DNA of 21,197 bases from the NCBI GenBank assembly GCA_027596945.1, contig JADGJH010000315.1, positions 1-21,197 on the forward strand. Direction: 5' to 3'. The position numbers were made by a program, and so were the translations under genes. This document shows positions 9,947 through 19,079 of the stretch, piece after piece. The notes below the pieces were generated by a model, which saw only the letters and a list, made by a program, of their open reading frames with translations, was not told the DNA's origin and did not search any database. The stretch's first letter is position 1. Every line of letters begins with the position of its first letter. The stretch is from Physocladia obscura. Taxonomy: Eukaryota > Chytridiomycota > Chytridiomycetes > Chytridiales > Chytriomycetaceae.

Positions 9947-11278
9947 TCAACTTCTGCAAGCTGCTGTGTGCTCATCAAAGAGATTTCTGCTTTGGATCTT
10001 ACATCCAATACAGAGTCTAAAAGTTTCGCAATTAGCGCAGCACAGCCATTTCTTGCTTGAAGTCCATCGTTTAGTGCATCGGGCTTGACCAAAAACTCCG
10101 CGACACCGTTTTTGATCCTTATCAGCCAAATTATCCCTCTTTCTTTCTGCGATTTCGTTTTGTTTCTTTTCTGATGCCTCTTTAAGCTCCTATTTTCTCT
10201 CTTTCTCTTCTTCCATTTTTTTTTGTTGAGCTTTAAGCAATTCTTCACCAGAATAAACTTTCGATTCATCAAACACTCGTTTAGCCTTAATCTTCACTTT
10301 TTTAATGCCTGAGCCATTATTTTATTCAGAATAAACTCTTTAATTGCCTCTGCAAATTTATCTGTATTATCTTGAGTTACAAAATCTTTTGCAACATGAT
10401 CCAAAATTTTTTTTGGATCAAGCCTGGATGGGCTTGAGACCAAACATCCAAGAACTTTTCAAGTATTGGAATCCATTGTTTTTCAGTAAGATATCCATTT
10501 TTACTAAAGGCAAAGTATATTGGTACATCACCGCGCTGAGTTTTCTTGGTAGGTTCAAAACCAAAATCAAATTTTTTAAAATCAAATGGCATGATTATGA
10601 AATCCATAATATGTTCACTTGCAGCAGAAATAAAAGGAATCATGCTTGCATAGTGGCTACGCTCACCAACATTAATATTTGGTCTTTCAATAGTATAGGT
10701 AACAATGTAAGTTTGTTGTGAATTGTCATTTTCAAGTTTGATTTGCATTTCATCAATATTGATGATATTTGAAGCTGTTAAGTGCTCTGCTGTAATCCAA
10801 TTTTTGAAATGCTTAACCCATAGCTCACACTCTGAAAAGGTAAGTGGACCAATTTGTGCAGCACTCAAATTCTTTGCAGCTTGCTGTGAAATTTGATTTT
10901 TGTGCCGATTCATGAATCCCACAAACCAACCATCAGGATTCCATTCAACAGCCTCATACTGTTTGGCACAATATTGACAAATAAAATCTAAGAAATCTGC
11001 GCGACGCAGAGGGTGGTGGCACATTGCTTGTATATCCAATAAAGCCACAAAAAGAATCTCTTCATGATCGGTGAATGTTTGTCAACCATCCAGTCTGTCT
11101 TTGTGTTCAGACTATGCTGATACAATCCTCTGACCTGTCCAAAGGATAGATGATGTGTTTTGGCAACTTCACAAATAGCCTCAGAACGAGATGCTGTTGT
11201 TGGTAACAGGTTAGTAATTTCACTTAAAATTTGTCTCCGAGCTGCATGATCAAGGCCAGATTTCGGATCTGACTGCAT
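9947..11278 (-). pseudogene. pogo-like DDE transposase, copy A, broken and internally deleted
   Basis: Read on the minus strand from 11278. The N-terminal helical region starts MQSDPKSGLDHAARRQIL; a frame change near 11065 links it to the central ORF (11048-10377). The first catalytic Asp is in INIDEMQ (codon 10752-10754). The frame then runs through MIPFISAASE and AFSKNGYLTEKQW to AHPGLIQKK, where copy B (3660-4760) continues into the second and third catalytic Asps. Here that section is missing: after a homopolymer frame slip the sequence jumps to KILDHVAKDF and EFILNKIMAQALKK followed by a stop. Further on come a Lys/Glu-rich coiled-coil-like stretch with an internal TAG and a Cys-rich C-terminus with paired cysteines (CCANC, CIGC). 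It cannot encode an active enzyme. CpG content is higher than in copy B, so it is probably younger. No terminal repeats were identified. Confidence 0.8.
10397..10420. repeat. inverted repeat at the transposase deletion junction
   Basis: Arms TGATCCAAAA (10397-10406) and TTTTGGATCA (10411-10420) are perfect, separated by four T. A second small inverted repeat, CAAGCC/GGCTTG (10419-10424 and 10431-10436), adjoins it. Together they lie exactly where copy A has lost its catalytic core. Confidence 0.9.
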
Positions 11279-11419
11279 TTTAATGCTCTTTTTATGCCTA
11301 TCTGGTGGTGTTGATGTATTTGAGAGAGTTTCAATTTTAATGATTCAAAATGTGTTTTTTTTGCATGGAACAGATTGTGCATTTGGTTTGCAAAATTTCA
11401 CTCGTTTTGTTTTTCCAAA

Positions 11420-14400
11420 ATGGTTGATGACAACATCAAGCATATTATGCGTACACACTTTGACCTTGAGATTTTGATTCGACGAAAAGAACGCGCAACG
11501 ATTGTGGCACAAATTGAGCGGGCCAAGAAGCTGAAGAATGACTTAACTGCTCTTGCAGCAACAATCGAACGAACATCGCAAAACGCTGTCCGAACGTCAT
11601 CGATCAATCAACTAAAAGTAGAGTCTGTGCTGCCGTTCATGGACTCTCGACTAATACATGAGTCACAACCACAACTTGAGAAAGGAATCGAACAACAATA
11701 TCAATCACAACAACGAAATCGTCTCGAAAATCAAAAAGATGAAGAACCAAAAGACAAAGAGCTTCTAGCAGTTCGCGATGATGGTGTTACTGTTCGCATC
11801 CGTTGTCCAAACTGCTTTCGCTCTGATTTTGCAAGCGTTCATGGTTTCATTTCGCACTGCCGCAATGGTCACAAACGAAAGTTTCCGTCAATCATGGTTG
11901 CTGTTCGTTTATGCGGAATTCCTCTGGACGAAACCAATGTTGCATCTGCTGATAGCTCCTCCACTTCCAACAGTACCTCAAATCAGCCTACTAATCGCAT
12001 TATTGAATCCACAGTTCCGACAATATTCGATGCGCCGTCGAAAGTTTTGCGCGAATCAGATTTGTGAGCTGCAACAATTGATTTCCACTTTTTTAATAGG
12101 ATAATAATGATAAACAAATTCAATAACTCTTATTTGTACACCATCCAAAAAATAGAAAAAAGGGTGAAGCTGAAGGTTTTGCAAAAAAAGTGACGCGAAT
12201 TAGAGTTTACGATACTGGGGAACAACTTGAAATTTCGGCTTCGCATTCCAATGAAACTTTCAGCACGCATTCTGGGCAAAAACGACAAGCAATAAGATTT
12301 TTGGACCTCAATTTTGAGAAAGGACTGCTGGAACCACAATATGCTTCAGATGATGAAAAAAATTCAATGGATGTTGATGTTGCAGAGCCTTTGATTCCAG
12401 AGAATATTCCTACTAAAAATTTAGCCGTTAATGAAAAGTTTGTTCAATTATATGTTTGATTGATGTCTCACAACTTTTATTATAGTCCCAGTGTCGAAAC
12501 CAAACAATTGCTTTCCAGCGTTATTTCTAACGAACAAAGCGAAACTCGGTTTTTGATCAAAAAGCGCGTGGTTATTGGAAATATATCGAAATATATTCCA
12601 TTTGAACGCAGGAAACTCGAAAAATTTGAATTTAAGTGGATGATTTATGTTCAAGGACCACCATCAGATCCGGATATAACGTAAAAAAATATTACTCAGT
12701 TTGTTGAAATTTGATTGTTTGCACTCTAATGCTTTTAGTATTCAGACCATTTGTTTCTCGCGTGCGGTTTCATTTACACCCAGATTACAAACCAAATGAT
12801 GTTATTGATGTTAATTCCGCTCCTTTTCAAGTGACGCGATATGGATGGGGCGAGTTTCCGATCCGAGTACGCCTTTATTTTGTAGACTCAAAAAACAAAT
12901 CGATTGATATTATGTATACTCTTAAGGTACTCCTATAAACACAAAATATTGGAAAACTTCCGTTGCTGCCTAAAAAAAAATATCAACCACAATATCTAGC
13001 TCGACATGAATCTCAGTGGCCAGCAAGTTCTTGGCGGCGAGACATGGACAGACGTGCATCTTGATAAAAATACTGAATTTTTTGAACCTTCTGGGATTGT
13101 AGCCACTTCCGCTACTTCCAGCAAGTGGGTGCCAAGTTCAATTGCAGCTAATCCTACTCCTGTAGGATCTGGGGGGTTTGGAAGGTCTAGAGCTCGATGG
13201 AGTCAGTTGAAAGGAAAAGCATCAAACCCAACAAAATCACAATTTCGCAATGTTACTGTTTCCGAAGCATCTGTAACTGAAGAGCGACGACAAAAAAATC
13301 AGCAACATATCGGGAACATTGTCAAGGGCGACGGTGGAGTGAAAATGGAAGTAATTATTGGTGAAGGGGTCGAAAAAACTGAAAATTTTCAACTGGATAG
13401 CGCCATTTCGAATTTACTTGCGGCTAGTATTGATGAATTTCCTATAACCGGTATTGTTATTATTATTATTTTTTTTTTGATGATTTAGCTGTAAATTGCA
13501 GGAAAGACTTGCGATCTAGAATATCTCACTGCTGAATCTACGAAATTGTTCTTGGAACTTGATGATGAGGAAAGAAACATATTGGAGGTTTAATTTTCTT
13601 CATTCATTTTTTAAAATTTTTTGAAAACTTCTGTGTTCTTTTTTTCTTAAAAATCAGTCTGGGCGAGCGTCTGCATTGCTTCGTTTTCTTCAGTCACAGC
13701 AAGTCCTAAATTCCAATCATCCAATTTTTTCTCTTTCAACCGCTGATGTTGCAAAATGGTGCCGATTAACAGGACATACCCCATTGCTTTCGAGTATACA
13801 AAAAAATGACTCGAACGAACTTGTACAATTACCAAAACTCTCATATTGCAAATTCTGCGGACGAAGGCATTTAAAAAACAACGAAAGCGGCAGTCACGAT
13901 CAACGCGATGTAATTGCTGCGCAATGTATGTCACAGTTGCAACCTGCATTAATCGGAGTCAGTGGCGTTAGCAGTCTGTCTATAGCCGAGCCGCTTATTG
14001 AATCTGTGAAAAGTTTGAAACAAGGTTTCTATTCCAATTTAATTTCTGTTCATATGCAACAGTTATATTTATTACTTCTATAGGAAAACCACGGCCACAG
14101 AACTCAACGAATTCCGAAGTTGATTTTATTCGTCAACTGATATTAAAGGCGTCAATGCGAGCCAGTTCGAATGATTTGGTATTTATTTGGAGCACTGTGG
14201 CGCAAATTGGAATTCCTATACCTGAAACAGATGAAGAATATGAAGTAAGTATCCATCAACAAGAAATAATTGCCGATGCAGAAAATACAAACGCAATAAA
14301 AACTTTGGCTCGAGAGGTTGTAGGAGGATTGATCTATGAAGTAAGCTTGCCGTACACATTAAATAGACTTTCTACTCATTCACCAAATAAGGCGATGCGT

Positions 14401-14568
14401 GTGTTTGTTAAAAAATTGATAAAATCAAGCGAAAATATTTATCGTGAACAAGAAGAAGAGGCACCCACTCAAGGCTCCAAAGGGATATTGGTCCCAATGC
14501 ATATACGAGCAGCCGTTTTGCGGGAGCCAACATTTGATTTTTTGACATTCAGATTTTTGGGAACTTGA
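11420..14568 (+). CDS. YEATS2: YEATS2-like acyl-lysine reader protein (896 aa)
   Basis: Eight exons: 11420-12063, 12156-12437, 12486-12680, 12746-12926, 13000-13450, 13502-13587, 13658-14024 and 14084-14568. They sum to 2691 nt, exactly 897 codons. The N-terminus (residues 1-50) is a helical Arg/Lys/Glu region like that of YEATS2. A Cys/His cluster (CPNCFRSDFASVHGFISHC) lies near residue 150. The YEATS domain spans about 330-455, from ETRFLIKKRVVIGN through HPDYKPND and GWGEFPIRVR. The aromatic cage is present as Tyr388 and Trp408, 20 residues apart as in human YEATS2. The C-terminal third holds YCKFCGRRH (a CxxC pair) and a conserved-looking end, LREPTFDFLTFRFLGT. YEATS2 reads acetylated or crotonylated histone H3 in the ATAC acetyltransferase complex (family knowledge). 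The start is the first in-frame ATG preceding the helical region. The 12438-12485 intron is the least certain, with donor GTTTGT. Confidence 0.85.
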
Positions 14569-14622
14569 GTGAAATTCAAAAAAAAAAAAAAAAAGAACAT
14601 TGAAAAAGACGCGTAATCAAAA

Positions 14623-17010
14623 ATGGACTCAAGTGACAGCGAAGACGATATTCCACGCAAAGAACAAAAACAAAAACAAAAACAGTCTCCAAATAAAGTA
14701 ATGGAAATACCTCCTCCAGACTGGTCTCGTTCGCTGCAAGTTTTTTCAACCACCGCGCTGAATGGGTGAGAGCCTAAGCGTATTTGATTCACGGAATTCG
14801 CAGAAACTTAAATGAACTTCATCAGGGATCGCGTCATTCTATCTCCGCTTGCGCTGCAAGAAATTCTGACTAACGCCGGGCCTGCGCAACAACTGCCTTC
14901 CCCGCTGTTTTTCCAAATTACTTCGATTTTATCGGGTGTCTCAGTTTTTGGATCTGTTAGAGAGTTTACTGCTGAGGAAAATGTTATTCAAGTGTCCTCG
15001 CTCCTTGCCGAGAATCTTTTTGGAACTGAAAACAATCAAAAGGACAATTTAATTTTGGAAACAGACAATAATAGCGATGTCAAAGATGTGTCAAAGTTAT
15101 GCACCGTCAAGTGTGTGGCATTGCCAAAATGCGAATATTTGAAAATTGCACCACTTGATCCCGGATATTTGGAAATTCCAGATTTGAGGTTTTTGCTTTT
15201 GGGCCCATTCCACCTGTTTACCAGAAAAATAAACACGCAGGGCATTGCTGGAATCTCATTTACGACAAAACTACTCTTCAATCTCTGAAAGAAATACTCT
15301 CACAGTTCCCGTCAGATTGAGGCAGGGAGAGTATAAAGAATTTAGTTTTCTTATCACTGAGTCGCGACCAGCGAAAGCGTGTTCCTGCATCGATGTTGAC
15401 ATTAACTTGGAAGTTGTGCCATTGGATTCAAAACTTGCTCAAGAAGCGGTACAGCGCAAGATGTTTGGTGTAAATAATAATTCGATTGCGGAGGGTATTT
15501 TCGAAATTTCAATGGCCAGTACTATTTCCGAAACAAAGGGAATAGTTAATGGTGTTGTTGAGGCTTCTGAATATGTATTTTACAAAATTCGCAGCGTAAA
15601 CTATGGAAAGAATACCATAGGGCATTATCGTATTGTTCTCTCTCCCTCTGGATCAGGAGATTGTGACTTATTTGTGTCAGTATCAGGTCTTGAGAAGCCA
15701 AAACTCGAAGATCACGATTATTATGATGTTTCTCAAGGTGTTTCCCACTTGGATTTCGATATTGAAAACAATGGTGACGAGGATATTCCTTTTGTTTACC
15801 TTTCTGTTCGAGGTTTCTTGAAATCAAATTTCACGGTCATGATTGTGTGTACAAAGCAAGTTACAGATTTCGATTCAATTTCAAGTGATCAAATCACATC
15901 ATCGCAATCTGCATTCAACACGAACACTATTCCTGAAGCTCAAATAAAATGCGAAAATTGCTTTCAAAATGTTCCAGCAAATACACGTATGATGCATGAA
16001 GCATTTTGCTACCGAAACAATATTGTATGCAACCGATGCCGCACTGCAGGATTAACAAATTTTGTTTTCAAAAAACAAGACTTCTCTGACCATTGGCATT
16101 GCGACTCATGCAATTTCATTGGATCTATAACATCAGCCGCAAAACATTCTGATGTTGAACACTCTCAGATTATTTGCGAATGTGGTACTACTATTGAGCT
16201 TAGACAAGTTGCGCAGCACAGACGAAATATTTGCCCAGATCGTCTCATTGTTTGTCGATTTTGCCGTCTAAGGCTTCGAGCTGGTCTAAAAAGTATAGTT
16301 GCGAAAGATCTGTTGTTAGGTCTTGGGTTTGGGGAGCATGAAAGTGATTGTGGCAGTCGAACGATTGAATGTGTCAAATGCAAAGCAAAAGTCCAATTAA
16401 AAGACGTTCAAAATCATGCAAAGGTACGCTGAAAACAAAAAGAGAACCTTTTAACACAGATACAAAACAGCTGCATGAAATTCAAAAACAAGCGCAAAAA
16501 ACTCCGCCATTATGCCCAAACACGCAATGCTCCAACAGACCAAATCAACAATATCCTAATCCATTGGCTTTGTGCCAATCATGCTTTAGCCCATTCTGGA
16601 GCCCAAGTAATGATCCTGGAAATGTAAAACTTGCACAAAGACTCTTGAAATCTTACAACACTCAACTAACTGTGGGATGCCAACGGCAGTTTTGCAAGAA
16701 TACTCAACATTGTGCCACGGCAAATGGTGGCCATACAATTAAAGATGCAACTGAAGCCGCTTTGAGCGCCCTGGCATTGCTTAGGGAAAGTTCTTTGGCA
16801 AGTATGGTTGGAGGTGCAGTTAAAAGTAAACTGGCTTATTTCCTATGCGTGAACGATTCAAAATGTGCAAAGCGTCGTGCCGACGCTAATGAATTGGCAG
16901 AGATGGGATTCCATGTTTCCTGGTGTGTCAAGGCATTGGAAGAAAGTGATGATAATGTAGAAACAGCTATTTCATGGTTGCTGCAAAATGCACCAAAGTT
17001 GAAATCCTAA
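14623..17010 (+). CDS. UFD1-fold protein with zinc fingers, AZUL-like finger and UBA (742 aa)
   Basis: Exons 14623-14765, 14826-15188, 15241-16423 and 16471-17010 sum to 743 codons. After an acidic/Lys-Gln N-terminus, residues about 48-230 match the UFD1 double-psi fold (GDRVILSPLAL; PDLRALLESHL; SRPAKACSCIDVDINLE). Residues about 270-370 form a beta-rich region resembling a PPC-type sandwich (inference). Residues about 400-563 are packed with CxxC and Cys/His pairs, TRAF/XAF1-like (IKCENC, CNRC, CDSC, ICEC, CRFC, CVKC). Residues about 615-665, AQRLLKSYNTQLTVGC then FCKNTQHCATA, resemble the AZUL finger of UBE3A ligases. Residues 700-742 (ELAEMGF...AISWLLQNAP) are a UBA domain. The likely role is delivering ubiquitinated substrates, possibly with Cdc48, but unlike canonical UFD1 it carries extra ubiquitin-system modules. 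The start lies 54 bp after the YEATS2 stop. The last intron is only 47 bp. Confidence 0.85.
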
Positions 17011-17028
17011 TTTTTTCCTTTGAACAAA

Positions 17029-17034
17029 AATAAA
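17029..17034 (+). promoter_or_regulatory. candidate polyadenylation signal of the UFD1-fold gene
   Basis: AATAAA occurs 18 bases after the stop, inside the 29-base gap before the stop codon of the convergent gene. If used, the mRNA end would fall within the coding part of the opposite gene. Confidence 0.4.
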
Positions 17035-17039
17035 AAAAT

Positions 17040-18971
17040 CTATAGAAAATCTTTGAATCTGTCGTGTTCTTTTTTTTTCATTGGTGCTCCTGGAGGATGA
17101 TCAATATTAAAAGGACCTTTATCTTTGTAAATGCTTTGGTCATTTTTTTTATCGCCATCTTCGTCGGAATTGAATGGATCATTTCCATTTTTAACAGTTG
17201 TGTACTTCACACTAGAATTTTTATCTTTGCCAGTAACTTCCATTGCGTTATTGGATTTTGTAGATTTTCTTTTGAATTTCTCGGGTGTTATAGGTGCAGT
17301 AAAAGATGATGAGGAATCCAGAGTTGACAAAACGAGTGTGGGAGAGGTATCAGAAGTCGTTTGCCGAAAAAAAGCTTCCATTCGTGCTTGCCGCTTTTGT
17401 GTATAGCTATTTTTAATATTTTCAGCTCTATATTTTGTTCTTTCAGCCCTTTTTTTCCAATTTTCGTACACTATTGGTTCTGCAAGTTTGACAAACTTTG
17501 CATTAAGCCAAACTTTTCTGCTAGTTTTCGCCATTATCTCGTTATCAAAATCTTTTCCTTCATTATCATCTTCCTTGATTACCTTCTTGGTATCTCCAAA
17601 TAAATTCATCGCATCATCACTCCATACTACTTTCACCAGTTCAACTCCATCGTCATCGAATTTTAGGCTGATAATTCGTTCTATTAACGAAATTTTCGGA
17701 ACAGTTTCTTCTTCGCCGATTCGCCGTGACTGCCTGAAAATTTCACAAATTCGTAGAATTGGTGAAACGTGGGTATAAAAAAAAGTACTTGCAACATCAA
17801 GGGAGTCACAATCACACGCGCACGTAAACCATTTAACAAATTTATCGCAATTCACTTTTTTAAGCGCTAATCGTGCCAAAACAGCTTTTTGTATAATTTC
17901 CGGATCTGTTGAAACACGGAGGGAATTGTTCATTTTGAATTTTTCAATAGCTTTCGCGCATAAATGGCAGATTGTTTCAATTTTTTCGATTCCGGCACGA
18001 GAGGCAGCCGGTCTACGGCGTGAGAGAAGATCCATTGAATTTGACGCAAGTTCATTGAGAAATACAGTAATGGCTTCCAATCTTTCATTGGCAGTGGTTT
18101 CAATGGAAGTGATAGCATCCACAAATGTCGGAAATGGAGATGTGCAAAGGGGAGAAACTGTTTTCAAAGATATTCCTGGCAGTTTAGATTCACTGATAAT
18201 CGTCATAAACAATAAGCTATTGCGATTCAATTTAACGTGTTCGAAAATATCTGAAAGTTTATAAGCTGCAAAATGATCTTTTTCCAGATTGAGCTCCATT
18301 CTTTCGTCTGATATATTGTTAATTGAGTTGGCAGCAGGTGCTGCTAATTTTTTATCGACATCGTCTTCGCTATCGAAATCTTGACTATGTGAATTATACT
18401 TGTGAGCAGCTTTTTTTACTGAGATAGGTTTTTTATTTTTTTCGAAACAGCTTCGAATAACCTGCTCATCAACATCAACATTGTTGCATAAGGTATTCGA
18501 AAAATTATTCACCATATGAGCACCATATAAGAAGCATTCTGCATTGTTTGACATAACAGCGGTAACAACACCACGAGAATTCAGTTCTGCTGATTCAGCC
18601 TCGGGACAAGCGCTAGCTGCAGCAACAAACCATGGAACACCCAAAATATCTAGCAAATTTGCAAATTCAGCCTGTATATTTCTGGGCGAATGAGTCGCGT
18701 AATTAGATTCAAACATTGGATTGGTCGTTTGGTATGCAAAGATAAAAATCGGTGCGATATTAGATTCCAGAAGGCGCAAAACACTCAAAGTCAGTGCACG
18801 TATCTGTATAGATTCGGATGGAGATGCAATCGAGGTTGTTGCAGATTTCAACCACAATGATGCATCAACGGCAACCGAAAAAGGAGTATCGCATTCACTA
18901 TCGCCCAGAGCTGCGAGAGATACAATCTTGCGTGTTCCAGTTCCGTCCAAAACACTCCAGAGCTGTGTCAT
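17040..18971 (-). CDS. GEN1: GEN1/XPG (Rad2)-family protein, probably catalytically dead, with PIP box (643 aa)
   Basis: Intronless. Rad2-family nucleases cut flaps, bubbles or Holliday junctions using about seven acidic residues that bind two metals (family knowledge). The N-region begins MTQLWSVL, lacking the usual MGV start, and has VAVDASLWL with Asp36 kept. PIFIFAYQ (74-81) lacks the next acidic ligand. The I-region has PEAESAE with Glu124 and Glu126 kept, but SNNAECFLYGA (141-151) carries Asn143 and Glu145 where GEN1 has NDGDTFLYGA. The usual GCDY is replaced by IISESKLPG (258-266). A low-complexity insert lies at about 160-230. PKISLIERIIS then ELVKVVWSD (about 425-452) resembles the GEN1 chromodomain. 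QARMEAFF (528-535) is a good PIP box, like XPG and FEN1. FLYGA and the chromodomain-like segment favour GEN1 over XPG, FEN1 or Mkt1. Its stop is 29 bp from that of the convergent UFD1-fold gene. Confidence 0.78.
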   Translation of the reverse strand: MTQLWSVLDGTGTRKIVSLAALGDSECDTPFSVAVDASLWLKSATTSIASPSESIQIRALTLSVLRLLESNIAPIFIFAYQTTNPMFESNYATHSPRNIQAEFANLLDILGVPWFVAAASACPEAESAELNSRGVVTAVMSNNAECFLYGAHMVNNFSNTLCNNVDVDEQVIRSCFEKNKKPISVKKAAHKYNSHSQDFDSEDDVDKKLAAPAANSINNISDERMELNLEKDHFAAYKLSDIFEHVKLNRNSLLFMTIISESKLPGISLKTVSPLCTSPFPTFVDAITSIETTANERLEAITVFLNELASNSMDLLSRRRPAASRAGIEKIETICHLCAKAIEKFKMNNSLRVSTDPEIIQKAVLARLALKKVNCDKFVKWFTCACDCDSLDVASTFFYTHVSPILRICEIFRQSRRIGEEETVPKISLIERIISLKFDDDGVELVKVVWSDDAMNLFGDTKKVIKEDDNEGKDFDNEIMAKTSRKVWLNAKFVKLAEPIVYENWKKRAERTKYRAENIKNSYTQKRQARMEAFFRQTTSDTSPTLVLSTLDSSSSFTAPITPEKFKRKSTKSNNAMEVTGKDKNSSVKYTTVKNGNDPFNSDEDGDKKNDQSIYKDKGPFNIDHPPGAPMKKKEHDRFKDFL

Positions 18972-19079
18972 TTCTTTTTTTTTGCAAGCACCAAATTTTC
19001 ATCTGCGAAAATAAATATCATCGCAAAGTCGTAAATCCCATCCCAAACTACACATCTGAGTGATCCTGATGCATCCCAA

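Noticed and set aside
9907..10272. A 121-codon minus-strand ORF rich in Lys/Arg
   Set aside because: It is an alternate frame of the transposase C-terminal region. The paired-cysteine protein signal is in a neighbouring frame, though interrupted by a stop.
12064..12099. A shorter first intron in the YEATS2-like gene ending at the TAG just before 12100
   Set aside because: That acceptor gives a frame that stops shortly afterwards. The acceptor at 12155 restores the frame leading to KKVTRIRVYD.
14581..14594. Poly(A) run after the YEATS2-like stop as a sign of a retrocopy
   Set aside because: The gene contains introns and is followed at once by another gene. The A run is simple sequence.
17040..18971. 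Assignment of the XPG-like protein to Mkt1, a known degenerate family member
   Set aside because: The FLYGA segment, chromodomain-like stretch and PIP box point to the GEN1/XPG branch. I saw no Mkt1-specific features, though a tree is needed.
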